Source of the DNA: Dryomyza anilis | Taxonomy: Eukaryota > Arthropoda > Insecta > Diptera > Dryomyzidae | NCBI GenBank assembly: GCA_951804985.1 | Contig: OX638132.1 | Location: forward strand, 23,536,617 to 23,600,616 | Reading direction: 5' to 3' | DNA length: 64,000 bases | Shown here: positions 11,141 through 22,851 of the stretch, piece by piece | Numbering within the stretch: the stretch's first letter is position 1 | Layout: every line of letters begins with the position of its first letter | Program-made: the position numbers and the translations under genes | Notes under the pieces: model-generated | The model's input: the letters and a program-made list of their open reading frames with translations, nothing else | What the model was told of the DNA's origin: nothing | Database searches by the model: none

Positions 11141-11400
11141 CTCCAAAGGGTACCATTAGCCTTCTAATGATGTCCCCTATCGATTTCCGAGATAAAATTT
11201 TTTGGGTCATAAATGGGTTTTTGACCCCCTTTTGGGGGTCAGGGACCACCCCATAGGGTACCATTAGTCTTCTAATGAGGTTTGCTATCCATTTCCGCAA
11301 TAACATTTTTTTAACAAAAAGTGGTTTTTGACCCCCTTTTGGGGGTCAGGGACCACTGAGAGTAGTACCATTCGATTTCCCTTGATGTCTGCTACCGATT
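11127..11400. repeat. 107-bp tandem repeat with perfect palindromes
   Basis: Three registers of the same unit occur with starts 107 bp apart (GGGGTCA at 11127, 11234, 11341), sharing 'gggtaccattag' and 'tttccg' words. The two right units carry the perfect hairpin TGACCCCC-TTTT-GGGGGTCA (11222-11241, 11329-11348). The left unit fuses with the LINE remnant at 'ccaggggtcatggaccac'. No protein motif is visible. Confidence 0.65.
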
Positions 11401-11499
11401 TCAACAATAAACATTTTTTCGGTCTTTTTATCACTTTCCGCCCACTTTTGTCCACCCACATTTTTCAAACCACTTCCGACCAACTCCCACATCAAGCAA

Positions 11500-11765
11500 A
11501 CGAACGGACAGACAAATTAACAAGCGATCAAGTGAACAATCGTCAATCGAACAAACGAACGAACGAACGAGCTACTCGAAGCTCGAACAACGATCGAGCT
11601 ACTCGAACAACGAACAAGCAATCGAGCTACTCCAATAGCTCGAACAAACGAAAGAACAAACTACCGGGATTTTGCGAACTACCCGGGTAGCTCGAACATT
11701 TAATACCCGGGTTTTTCGAGTATTTGAACTACCTGGGTATTTATTACCCGGGCTACTCGAAAATA
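11500..11765. repeat. Low-complexity CGAA/CGAG and CCCGGG-containing repeat
   Basis: Irregular repeats of CGAA, 'gctactcgaa' and 'ctacccgggta'-type words. Open frames across it are repeat artefacts. Confidence 0.55.
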
Positions 11766-12164
11766 CTTGTATGAAATCAAGAGCTCTGTTAAAAACACAT
11801 AATTGCGAATATAACGGAAACATGTTCTATCGGTTAAAGTATCTGCCGGTAAAAGAAAATTCAAATGACAAACAGATATAACAAAGGATTGTGAAATCGA
11901 ATTTTGAGCAAACTTGGAAGTGGAAGTTAATATTTAACTAGATATTGTGAAAACGGCCCTTAATTTCATACAAATTTAGATAAGTTGGTCCGTAAGTTGG
12001 GCTACAAAAAAAATGGGTAAACACTTTTCAAAAAAATTGCTCATAGTATCAATTCAAAAGGAATAAAATCTATAAATGAATCGAAATTGGAAAACAGTTT
12101 TTATATCCATACTCAAAGTATTCTCAACTACAAAATACGTGCCGAAAAAATAAAAAAAATATTT
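11766..12164. other. Unassigned spacer
   Basis: No gene or element seen. Confidence 0.4.
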
Positions 12165-12707
12165 TGTTACGAAAAGAGGTAATTTTCCCCACTGTGCAAG
12201 CATTCAACAATAATAAATGAGACGCAAGACAATACAGCGCACTAAGCAATGTGTTAGAAAGAGACGGAAGATCATTCAGCGTACTGAGCAATGTGCGAGA
12301 AAGAGATGGAAGATCAGCACATTAAAACACATGAGTGCGAATGAGATGCCAAAAGCATGCGTTCACGAAACAAGTAGAAGGTTATCGAAACAAGTCGAAG
12401 CTTGTCGAAACGTGTCGAACTGATGCATGCAGTATATAAGGGAGCCGCATCTGGGGTACAGCACTTCAGTTGTGATTTGATAGTGAACTAGTGCGTCTCG
12501 TGATTGAACATTGTAAAGACAAATTGTAGTAATTCAGCAATTGATATAAGTGATTATTCTTTAAGTTGTTATTTAAATTAATAAAGTTAATTAATACTAG
12601 TTGAAATAATACTAGTTAAAACCAAATATAAGTGCGTTTTTATTTTGTACACAATCCAGCGATACGAACTTGTAAAATAGTTTTCCGTTGACTGAATTTT
12701 CGTAACA
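12165..12707 (+). mobile_element. Solo LTR
   Basis: The termini are a perfect 11-bp inverted pair, TGTTACGAAAA (12165-12175) and TTTTCGTAACA (12697-12707), of the TG...CA form of LTRs. Inside are a TATA box (TATATAAG, 12433), an AATAAA signal (12580) and two 42-bp tandem units starting 12235 and 12277, a plausible enhancer-like repeat. No internal retroelement region lies on either side, and no clear target duplication was found (flanks 'attt' and 'atat'). The family is unknown. Confidence 0.6.
12433..12440 (+). promoter_or_regulatory. TATA box of solo LTR
   Basis: TATATAAG followed about 30 bp on by a GC-richer segment with 'cacttcagttgtg', a plausible initiator area. Confidence 0.4.
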
Positions 12708-12775
12708 ATATGATGAAAATATGATATGCATTTACAATTAAAATGCAAATAAAAACCGTAAAACAAATTGATCTA

Positions 12776-13636
12776 AAAAAACGAGTTGGGAATGTTAGGT
12801 CACATGGGTAAGTTCGGTCACATGGGGCGGATTTTTATAGTCGGTCGGGCCCGACTATGGAATACCCTACACCTTTGGTGGGGATATTAATGTGGGATAT
12901 TTAATTGCATACCTTAATTTTAAAGTTTTTAATTATGCTGAACCTCCCCAACCTCAGAATTTAATCATAAATCAGAAATTTACGTCTTATATCCCCATAA
13001 ATTAAAAAATTTATATAAAAGTATAAACAACTAAAAAATAAAATTAAAAAATATAATTGGGCGGACCACGCCTATATTTAAATTTTTGAAAGGCTAATAT
13101 TTCATAGATTTGATTTTAATAATTTACGGATCAAATTTCCACTATGAAAACCCGGGAAATAATGAAAAAAAAAGTGGGCGGATCACGCCCATTTTTGGAC
13201 CACATATTTATAGGTGAATTATAACAATGCGTTTTAAATTTTATAACTATACCTTAAATAATTTTCGAGTTATTAGTTCCGAAAGAGTTATATAAAAGTG
13301 ACTTGTATGGGAGGTGGGCGTGTCCGTTGACCGATTTGGCTCATTTTCAAACTCAGTTCCTACTTTTGGCTAAAATATATTGAGTCGAAATTTCATCGCA
13401 TTCTGATCAGTATTTCTCAAGTTATTCTGTATTCGGACAGCAAGACAGCAAGACAGCAAGACGGCAAGACAGCAAGACAGTAAGACGGACAGACAGACGG
13501 ACATGGCTAAACGGACTCGGGTAGTGATGCTGATCAAGAATATATATACTTTTCCATACCGGATACGCCTCCTAAGGGGCGTTACAATATATGCACAAAG
13601 TTAATATACCCTGTACCTCATATGTGTAGGGTATAA
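12776..13636 (-). mobile_element. Family A element, full-length, opposite orientation
   Basis: It matches 8581-9338 in reverse: 'cgagttgggaa', the hairpin TAGTCGG..., 'ataccctacacctttgg', then 'gggaggtgggcgtgtccg', the GACA-type tract (about 13436-13500), the core 'gatcaagaatatatatac' and the end 'gtgtagggtata'. It is longer than the 8.6-kb copy. Non-coding. Confidence 0.7.
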
Positions 13637-15190
13637 CTAGGTACACACACATTCTTAGAATGATCCCTAGTTTTACGTACATGTCGATTTTATCATGTGT
13701 GCAAAATAGTGTCGACGGTGTTATGAATCATACTGTAAATTTAAAATTTAACCGTTTAAATTTTTATGTGGTAGGAACGCGATGAAAATATGTTCCAGTA
13801 TGTATTATCCAAAAATAAGTTCTGAATTTTGAATTGAGTCAAATCGGTGAACTAATAAATGATGCAATATAGGAATTAAAAACGTAATATTAAAACTGTA
13901 GGCGTTTTGTAAATAAAGATATTCACTATTTTTCGATGTCTATCCCCAAAATATAGTTCGGAATTCTAGTATATATATTATATATTTTCGGAAGTAAAAA
14001 AAAAATATAAAAGTGAACAAAGTAAGTAACATTCATATTATTAAATGGGTCTGTAGAAAAAAACGACTTTTAATTGTGCGACTAACGAGTCACGTAATGT
14101 GTTGATAAAGTCATATTAAGTGGAGTCCTTGCATTTGATACAGACGTCGTTGTCGTTTGCGCTAATTTCACTCAATTACTTATTGCATTTTAAACTGCAT
14201 TTGTACTTTTATAGTGGAACAAGTAAACATGCTGTGCGACAACAACAAAAAAAAGTGCTATGTGCTTTACACTCATTATATATAGACTAACGCACTTGAC
14301 GCTTTTTAAAAATCCATTAGAAGTTATTTGCCCAACGCCACCACGTTAACGACTTAAACGTGTTTAAATCCAAATGAAACTTAAGCGCGGTATGTGGTCT
14401 CAGCAAATGTATTTGCACTACACTCGTGCGGCGGGCCACGTTTGCACTATTGCAGCGTAATTGGCGCAAAGGAGTTGAACAAAAATGCCATAGAATTACA
14501 TTGAAGTGCGAAATTCCAGCTACGATCATCTGCAAAATTCAAATAATAACTATTTGCAGAACAGATTTATAATATCATTGGATATTTTGCTGAAATTAAC
14601 GTTCATTGAAAAACAATAAACAGTTTGGTTTTGTTACTTGGATGATTACCGGACATCGTTTAATTGCGAAATATATCGAAGAGTTAAGAGTTTGTCTAAA
14701 GTTGGTCGGTTTTCATTCGAATCGCTCAATTACTCAATTTAGTTAAATTTGTATTGCTCAAAAATGTTCTAAAAATCACTGCATTACCGAAAAATTGTGT
14801 TTAATTTAAAAATTAATACAAACTTTCATAAAAGATTTGTTTAAATATCGATACCTTACATGCAAAAGATCGTAATCAACAAATAGCTAATTTCACAGGA
14901 GGCGATGTTTTGCCTGGCCCAATTTATTTCGAAAAATTTTCCAATTGTAATACTTACGATGCTAAGGTAGAAAGGTGTTATACTCAAACGGTATGGTATT
15001 TCGAATTTCGGTAAACGACAACATGGAAATATAACACGTATAGGAACATTTTAGCACCTGATTAATGAAAACTGAGACAAAGCATTGGTCAGTATTTTAT
15101 TTTCGATGCAAAAATGAATTCAAAGTACATAATAAATATAAATTTTATATTTTTGTTTAAAAAGTGGACATGGGCAGCATGGCTACATAT
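13637..15190. other. Unassigned AT-rich region
   Basis: No supported exon. A GC-richer patch near 14330-14470 has a short open frame on the minus strand without recognisable motif. Confidence 0.35.
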
Positions 15191-15192
15191 TA

Positions 15193-15493
15193 TACAGGGT
15201 GGTTCATCGATAATGAAATTTTGGGAAAATCAATGACAAAGTAAAAATGTTTATTTTTAATTTTATTAATTTCAACTTTACGTACCTTTTGAAATAGGTA
15301 ATAATCATGGAGTTGAAAGATGTGGTATGCCATTGGAAAGGTAATTTCATTTTCTAAAACATGACTTAAATATTAATTTATCAACAGATTATACTTTCTA
15401 ACAAAATTTCTTCACTAGGTTATGTCAGTAATATGCATCTCTTAAATACCCTGTATCTTGAAGTGGGTGCATAAATAGGCATATTTTAATTCT
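15193..15493. mobile_element. Left part of TACAGGGT-ended element
   Basis: TACAGGGT at 15194 and its complement ACCCTGTA at 15448 and 16711 suggest a small TIR element into or beside which the LINE at 15494-16640 inserted. Which right end belongs to it cannot be settled by eye. Confidence 0.35.
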
Positions 15494-16640
15494 ACTTACT
15501 TACTTACTTACATGGCCCTTACAACCGTGGGTCGGTTTTGGCCGCTGAGATAAAGCCGCGCCAGTCGCTTCTGCTTTGCGCGCGCTGACGCCAGTTAGAA
15601 ATACCAAGCGTTGTCAGGTTGTCCTCAACTTGGTCTTTCCAACGCAGATTTGGACGACCTCTTCTACGCTGTCCACCTTCGAGCCTCGATTCAAGCAACT
15701 TCTTAGCTGGAGTGTTTTCATCCATTTGTTCGACATGACCTAGCCAGCGAAGCCGCTGGATCTTGATGCGCTTGACTATGTCAATGTCGTCGAATAACTC
15801 GTACAGCCATGGTTCATCCTGATTCAATACTCGTTAGCAATGCAGATAGGGCCAAAGATTTTACGGAGAATCTTTCTCTCGAACGCTCCTAGTACTCTCC
15901 TTCACAATGTCGAACTTGTGGGTATCAAAATCAGCTTTTTGTCTAAGACGCTCGGACTCCTTTCTACTTGTCGACACAAAGAACTTCGTCTTGTCCTCGT
16001 TCACCACTAGACCCATTCGACACGACTCTTTTTCCAATCTGGAGAATGCTGCGCTGACTGCTCGTGTGCTCCTGCCAATGATATCAATATCATCGGCATA
16101 TGCGAGCAGCATGACTCTTTTGTTGACGGAGTTCGGCAGCTCGAATTATTTCATCCATCAATAAATTAAAAAAGTCGCACGACCCTGCCTGAAATCTCGC
16201 TCGGTATGAAATGGCTCGGGGAGGTCTTTTCCTATTCTCACTGAGCAACGTGTGTTGCTCAGGGTCATCCTGCAAAGCCTTATAAGTTTCGCTGGTATAC
16301 CGAACTCAGACATTGCGGCGTATAATCGTTCCCTTATCGGAGTGTCGAAGGCGGATTTATAGTCGACTAATAGGTGGTAGGTGTCGATCTTTTTTTCTAG
16401 GGTCTTTTCCTGGATTAGGCGCAATGTGAAAATCTGGTCTATGGTGGATTTTCCAGGTCTGAAGCCCCACTGATAAGGTCCAATCAGTCTGTTGACGATG
16501 GGCTTCAGTCTTTCAATACGGTCGATAGAACCTTGTATGCGATATTGAGTAGGCTGATCCCACGGTAGTTGGCGCAGATAGTGGGATCCCCTTTCTTAAG
16601 GATTGGGTAGAGTACACTGAGGTTCCAGTCACTTGGCATG
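15494..16640 (-). mobile_element. 5'-truncated RTE-like LINE
   Basis: The minus-strand 3' end is a short tetranucleotide tail, seen on the plus strand as repeated CTTA at 15495-15510. RTE-type elements often end in microsatellite-like tails rather than poly-A. Coding relics run up to about 16640, where similarity stops abruptly. Confidence 0.65.
15519..16640 (-). pseudogene. Reverse transcriptase of RTE-like LINE, several frameshifts
   Basis: Pieces in order on the minus strand: LYPILKKGDP...NYRGISLL (about 16560-16620), QWGFRPGKSTIDQIF, DYKSAFDTP, a break near 16170, the catalytic YADD in LLAYADDIDIIGR (about 16080-16112), VNEDKTKFF, then after another break the C-terminal RLRWLGHVEQMDE...RGRPNLRWKDQV ending at 15519. 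Frameshifts lie near 16520, 16170 and 15850. The family encodes endonuclease plus RT; here the endonuclease and early RT are missing. Non-functional. Confidence 0.75.
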
Positions 16641-16776
16641 CTTTCATCCGATCATATTCTTTTTAGTCATTGAATGACCCTCTAAATTATTGACACTGAT
16701 GAACCAAGTACCCTGTATAATCTTGCAGTGGTTACTATAAAAAAAAAACTTGAATATTGTTAAAAATTGTATTTTT

Positions 16777-17062
16777 TTATACCCTACACTAAGAGTGAAA
16801 GGGCCGTTTGTAACACCCAGAAGGAAGCATCTCAAGTATGGAAAAGTATATATATTCTTGATCAGCATGACCTCCTGAATCGATTTAGCGATGTCCGTCT
16901 GTCTGTCCGTCTGTCTGTCTGTTGAAATCCCTACTACTTTTAAAATTGAAGAGCTAGATAAATTAAACTTATAACTTATTGGCGAGATCGGTCTATTGTG
17001 ACCTATGATCCACACCTACTTTAAAATTTCCCATGTGATCTAACCTTCCCAACTGGTTTAAT
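16777..17062 (+). mobile_element. Family B element, internally deleted
   Basis: It starts 'tataccctacactaagag', has the core 'tatatattcttgatcagc', a GTCT/GTCC tract (16893-16920), and jumps to the family B 3' end 'catgtgatctaaccttccc'. The middle 430 bp seen in the copy at 37143-37857 is absent. Confidence 0.65.
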
Positions 17063-17608
17063 TATGACTTCAAATTTAATTCAAATTGAAATAAATGTTA
17101 TGTAATTTTATTGCGTCACTAATACTTTTCTTTAATGCAATTAATATAATTATTTGTTAAACTTTTTCGAACATAACTAAAGTAATTGATGCGAAGAGAG
17201 TGAACTTAATACCCTACTAAGGGGTAGATTATTGCACCACAAATAAAAAAAATACGTAGTAATTTATACTACATTTAAGTCTCTGTTTTGAAAACAAATG
17301 TAGTTCTAATACATTTTGTTAGTTTTAAAATACATTAATATTTATTTTACTACATTTTGGTCACCATTTGTTAGAAAATTGTATTCAACATATTGCAAAA
17401 ACTGTATTGTGTTCTTATTATTTGCTTTTATTTTAATTATTTGAAGTTCGTGTAAACAACGACGAACGAACTACGAATGAAAGATTGTCGTGCGGGTATA
17501 AACGAACGATTTCGTTACCTACAAATTCGATGGCTACACTCAGAGAATTTTGACAGATGTGAAAATAAAATTTTGCAATTCTGCAGTCAGTAGAAGAGAC
17601 AGAGTTTT
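17063..17608. other. Unassigned spacer
   Basis: No gene or repeat boundary recognised. Confidence 0.4.
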
Positions 17609-18361
17609 AAGTGTTAAGGGCAGGCGTATTATTCATATATCGTCACTATCATGCCAAATGTGTGAAATTTGTTACATTTTTGAATGTAGTTTATCTTCAA
17701 GTATGCTGTGCCAAAATTGCCTGTCATTTTGTTGGATATTTCTAGCCACAAAAGACAAAACCAAAATGACGAATTTGAAAATTTAAAAATCTTGTCATGC
17801 CAAAAGGGCGAATCTTTTCGTTTTTTCTCCATAACTTTTTATTGGTATAAGATAAAATAGTAGTGTAAATGTATTTAATGTTTGTTTTTAAAGCACCTAT
17901 CGAATGGCATCATTATTTAAAAGTATTTTGCCAAACATTTTTTCCTGCAAATAACAAATTGCGAATTAGTGTTTGACAAAAAATTTTTAATTGATGATGC
18001 TGATCGATAGCTGCTTTAAAAACAAATAATTAATGCATTTACATTACTATTTGATCTTGCGCTAATAAAAAGTTATAGCATAAAAAACAAAAATATTTGC
18101 GTTTTGATCAGGATATAATCTCACAAAATCCGTATTAATAATTCAGTATGTTGTCCAAATCTATAGATATTTTACATACGTTATAATAATTCACAAATAA
18201 ATCAAAATAACAGAAAAAATTGAAAAAAATATAAATTTTGCTAATTTTTAAAGCACTTCAAACTTTAAAATTTGATTTCCCAACTTTTTTAAAAATGCAC
18301 ATTCGCCCCTTTGGCATGACAGTGACGATATGATACAACTGAAAATCAACACTTAACACTT
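17609..18361. mobile_element. Long imperfect hairpin (foldback) element, about 750 bp
   Basis: AAGTGTTAAG at 17609-17618 faces its complement CTTAACACTT at 18352-18361. Inside, 'tatatcgtcactatcatgcc' (about 17635) matches the complement of the segment around 18310-18335. The central arms (about 17810-17945 and 17985-18105) pair again around 'ataactttttatt', 'taatgtttgtttttaaagca' and 'ctatcga'. The whole element is therefore one imperfect palindrome centred near 17965. No coding capacity. Confidence 0.6.
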
Positions 18362-18650
18362 GTTATACATTTTTTCAAGTATATGTACACCTAGAATAAA
18401 TCGTTGCAATAAGTACTTAATATTACATGTAAACATCTTTTTAAAATAATAAATATTACATAGGATTTTTATTGTGGCAACGGACCCAAAAATAAATGCA
18501 AACAAAAATTCATATTAAAATTTATTCATAAAGTTTTCTAAATCAATTAAAAATTGTTTTCTTTTTATAAGAAATAAATAATAAATACAAACTATTACAA
18601 CAAATTAAAATAAATACAGAATGTCGTTAAATTAAAGGCATATGTAATAC
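18362..18650. other. AT-rich spacer
   Basis: Nothing recognised. Confidence 0.4.
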
Positions 18651-18652
18651 TA

Positions 18653-18992
18653 AAAGGTTTTTCAATAAGAGCGCTACAAAAGTTTTTTCAAGGGTTTTTC
18701 AACAGGGACGCTACAAAAGTAGAGCGACAGGCACAGCAAACGGCGCCATATTTCTTGTCGCTCGTTTGAGATTTCTTTTCAGTAAGGTTTGCCATTTCAT
18801 GATGGAAAGATATATGAATTCGAATTTCGGTAGTAAATTTTAATAATTTCGACTCGTTGTTGGCTCGTATATCTTTCTATCATAATATGGCAAACCTTAC
18901 TGAAGAGAAATGTCAAAAGAGCGACAAGAAATATGTCGCCGTTTGCTGTGCCTGTCGCTCTACTTTTGTAGTGTCCCTGTTGAAAAACCTTT
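18653..18992. mobile_element. MITE related to the DD41D mariner
   Basis: TIRs begin AAAGGTTTTTCAA and are flanked by TA (18651-18652, 18993-18994), as for Tc1/mariner elements. The subterminal words 'gggacgctacaaaagtagag', 'cacagcaaacggcg' and 'atatttcttgtcgctc' are shared with the ends of the transposase-bearing element at 51334-52625. The left end carries two successive copies of the TIR motif (18653 and about 18691). The long TIRs (about 120 bp) leave a hairpin-like element of 340 bp. Confidence 0.65.
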
Positions 18993-18994
18993 TA

Positions 18995-19174
18995 TCTTTA
19001 TATTTTTCAGAACGTACAAATAATTACAAAATGTTGGTATTCTAATGAGAATTTATCCAAATTAGAAAAGAAATCAAATTAAACTGAATATTTCCAATAC
19101 AAAAACATCTACTGCAATGTATTAAAATCAATTTAATTTGCTATTGGTCGTAAATCAAATACATACATAAGAAT
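18995..19174. other. Unassigned spacer
   Basis: Nothing recognised. Confidence 0.4.
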
Positions 19175-19261
19175 ATTTGGCTAAAATATATTGAGACGAA
19201 ATTTCATCGCATTCTGATCAGTATTTCTCAAGTTATTCTGTTTTCGGACAGCAAGACAGCA

Positions 19262-19324
<63 letters not shown>

Positions 19325-19474
19325 TAGACAGATAGACAGACATGGCTAAACGGACTCGGTTAGTGATGCTGATCAAGAATATATATACTTTTCCATACCG
19401 GACACGCCTCCTAAGGGGCGTTACAATATATGCACAAAGTTAATATACCCTGTACCTCATAGGTGTAGGGTATA
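19175..19474 (-). mobile_element. Family A fragment with long GACA microsatellite
   Basis: Only the 5' half of family A is present (read on the minus strand): from 'ggctaaaatatattgag' to 'gtgtagggtata'. The (GACA)n tract at about 19266-19335 is much longer than in other copies, so the internal microsatellite has expanded here. Confidence 0.65.
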
Positions 19475-20990
19475 AAAACAACGTAAACACCATCATTCTG
19501 AGTCCCGTTGTAGAGAAAATCAGAATCTTTGTTAAGAATTCTAATTTTTAGTTACTCAAGGATTCAAGCGGAGATTTTCAAATATGATGCCTTCAAAATA
19601 CCATCTTGGAATTTAGCTTCAACACTTATAATAAATCAACAAATATTTCGATTTTTTTTTTAAATACTTTTTTTTAAGGACATGCAATTCGAAGTTCAAG
19701 GATAACGACCATTAGTCATATGTTCATGTTAAGAAGAAATTTTCCAAAAGATTGTTTTATTTGTTTTAAAACGAAACCTTAACAAAGTTTCTAGCATCAA
19801 GAGATATTTCAATAGAAACACACAAAAGTTATCATTGACAATTTTTTAACTTTGGACTGTATCTCTGCAAAAAGTGATATCTTTGGAAATAGTGGTCGGA
19901 AAAAAATGGTGAATGCAGATCCCGATACCCTTTATCAGTTGCCAAAATATCATTGAAATCGAAGAGAGTGAGTTGCAAATCCTACTAGATTTGGTATGGA
20001 CTTGCTCATATAGGATTTGAAATTTGTATTTCAACATTTTGATATTTCGGCATTTTAATTTTCGACATTTTTTGATGCTATATAAAAATGTTTTTGTATT
20101 TATAGTTTAAAAAATTTGTCGATATTTTCTAGCTATAAAATATTTTTCGACATTTTGTGATTCGGCTAAATATTGTTTCCGCGTTCTAAGGCTTTTATAA
20201 TATCGACATTTTAAAGTTTCGACATTTTAAAGTTTCGACATTTTTTTTTCGACATTTCGTACGGATCCCGAATTACTTATACGTATGTATGTATTGTCTG
20301 TGTATACAAAACACAAAAAGCTTTAATCAAATTGTCGTACGGAGTCCCAAAAGACACTTGGCATACATCAAATTTAAATCAAACAATCAGCAATGGCTGC
20401 AGACACATAAAGTACTTACCACCAACAATGACAGGAACAATCTTAACAACAACAGCACCAACGGAAAATGCAAGTACTAAATTTGTCAGCTAGGCATTGC
20501 AAATACATACATGTGACATACATGTATCATACTCATGTCTGCACAAAATACATGAAGAAGTCTCCAAAAGCACTAAAAATGTCTAAAATATCTCCGAAAT
20601 GTGCAAATTGTCATTAAGCAGATAAAATGAGTACAACATATGAGCTATGAGATTGGATAAGGATGCAATTGTTGACATAGAATAATGTGAAAAGTAGAAC
20701 ATTTCAAATATGTGTGCATTTGCATGCTTATTAAAAACAGGATTGTGGGTAGAATTTGGAACTAAGTATTGTACAATTTTCTAGTTATTAAATTTTCGAA
20801 AATGTTAGAAATGTTATTAAAAAATGAAAATATTAGAAAAAATACGATTTTTTAATAAAGTATTGAAACACTTTTAACAATAAGTAATAACAAATTTTCC
20901 GAGAACACATCATAAATAAGATTTACCAAATATGCATAACAATATTTTCTGCTCAGTATAACTAGATACGAATTTTTTCTCTGTTTTAAG
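19475..20990. other. AT-rich region with TTTCGACATTTT repeats
   Basis: No gene seen. Between about 20040 and 20260 the word 'tttcgacattt' recurs irregularly, including a short tandem 'cgacattttaaagttt' pair near 20205-20235. Confidence 0.4.
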
Positions 20991-21057
20991 TAAGGTCTGC
21001 GTCGAATAAAATTGTCCGTTACATATCTTCCCATAATGTGCTATTGCAAGATTCAAA

Positions 21058-21568
21058 TTAAAACCAGTTGGGAAGGTTAGATTACATGGAAAATTTTAAA
21101 GTAGGTGTAATTATGATAGTTAGGATTATCAAAATTATAGTCGGTCTAAGCCGACTATAAATACCCTACACATATGTGTGGTTACCATTCAAATTGCTAT
21201 ATAGGTAACCAGGGTATACGAATTCTGAAAATAACTACAAACATTCAATCGCTGAAGAATTTCCATTCATTTGATACCCATATTTACAAATGGGTAGGTG
21301 TACCGAATTTCGATTTTTTTTTTGTGAACCACAAGTCTTTTCGCCGGAAAACATTATTATCATGTATTTGAGCATGATATCAATATATATTTGACCAAAA
21401 AAGTTTACCTAAGCACGTATACATAAAAATTGATCTATTTATGTACATTTTATATGAGGTATTTGAACAAAAATGGTCGGATCATAGGTCACAATGGACC
21501 GATCTCGCCATTTTTTTCGCACATAAGTTATAAGTTTAGCTCTTCAAAAGTAGTAGGGATTTCAACAG

Positions 21569-21626
<58 letters not shown>

Positions 21627-21775
21627 GGACAGACGGACATCGCTAAATCGACTCAGGAGGTCATGCTGATCAAGAATATATATACTTTTCCATACAGGAG
21701 ATGCTTCCTTCTGGGTGTTACAAACGGCGTACCAAACTGAATATACCCTTTCACTCCTAGTGTAGGGTATAAAAA
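21058..21775 (-). mobile_element. Family B element nested in mariner
   Basis: It reads from 'ccagttgggaaggttag' through the hairpin TATAGTCGG-TCTAAG-CCGACTATA, 'accctacacatatgtg', the GACA tract (21565-21630) and the core 'gatcaagaatatatatac' to 'gtgtagggtata'. This is the full family B length in reverse orientation. Insertion inside the mariner shows it moved after the mariner landed. Confidence 0.7.
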
Positions 21776-21857
21776 TTTGATCATAGTAGCTCTGAATTAA
21801 ATGGCAGAAAATAATTTGTGTCAGTTATAGTCAATACAAAATTTATTTAACGCGAAA

Positions 21858-22851
21858 ATGGCAAACGAAGTGGAAGTGCGAGAAAATATAATTAAAATTT
21901 TTCAAAAACAACCTAGTTGGTCTTTTAAAAAAATTGCCAAGGAGGTAGGGGCTAACCCTAAGACCATTTCTCGCGTTATCAAGCGCTTTAAGGAGACCTG
22001 AGTATTGATCGGAAGAAAGGTTCTGGTAAAAAAAAGGCCCACATGATCGTGAAGGTTGTGAATATTTTAAAGAAAGATCCAAGCATATTCGGAAGGAAAT
22101 TGGCGAGAAAGGCGGATTGATCAGAATCTTTCGTGCGAAGGACTAAGAAAGAAGCTGGACTGAAGACCTACAAGGTCCAAAAAGTTCCGGATAGAAATGT
22201 CGTCAAGAATGAAACCGCAAAACAACGAGCTAAAAAGCTGAACCAAGATTTTTTTAAATAATTCGATTGCTGCATAATGGACGACGAAACTTATGTTTTA
22301 GCGGACTTTTCTCAGCTACCTGGGCAGGAATTTTATACAGCCGATTCTCGTGGAAATGTCGCTGAAATATTCAAATCAAAAAAATGACAAAATTCCCAAA
22401 GAAATTCCTTGTTCGGCAGGCAATTTGCAGTTGTGGAAAAAGGAGCTGCTCATTCGTGACATCGGGTACAATTAATAGCGAAATATATGTGAAGGAATGC
22501 TTGCAAAAGAGATTGCTTCTATTTTTACGCGAACATGAAGTGTCCACATTTTTTTGGCCTGACCTCGCTTCATGTCACTACAGCAAAACGGCCTTAGAGT
22601 GGATCCAACAAAATGCAGTGATTTTGGTGCCTAGAGAAGCCAATCCACCAAACTGTCCAGAACTCAGGCCGATTGAGAGATACTGGGCTTTAGTAAAAAG
22701 GGAGATGAAGACAACAAAAAAAGTGACCAAAGACCTCCAAGACTTTAAAAGAAAGTGGTCTTCAGCAGCTGTGAGGGTGTCGGACACTACCATTACAACA
22801 TTAATGGAAGGGGTTCCGGAAAAATTTAAACTTTTTATTAAAAAATATTAA
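21858..22851 (+). pseudogene. Tc1/mariner transposase (D37E family), broken
   Basis: The start ATG at 21858 opens an N-terminal helix-turn-helix region (KIAKEVGANPKTISRVIKRF) that binds TIRs in the family. A frameshift or stop after about 48 codons breaks the frame. The first catalytic Asp is visible in MDDETYV (about 22277), the second in FWPDLASCHY (Asp codon 22561-22563) and the Glu in RPIERYW (22675-22677), giving 37 residues between the second Asp and Glu, the spacing of the ITmD37E group known from mosquitoes. The C-terminal frame 22384-22851 is open to its natural stop. Cut-and-paste activity is lost. Confidence 0.8.

Noticed and set aside
14317..14535. 72-codon minus-strand ORF as an exon
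   Set aside because: No motif, no clear splice sites and unremarkable composition.
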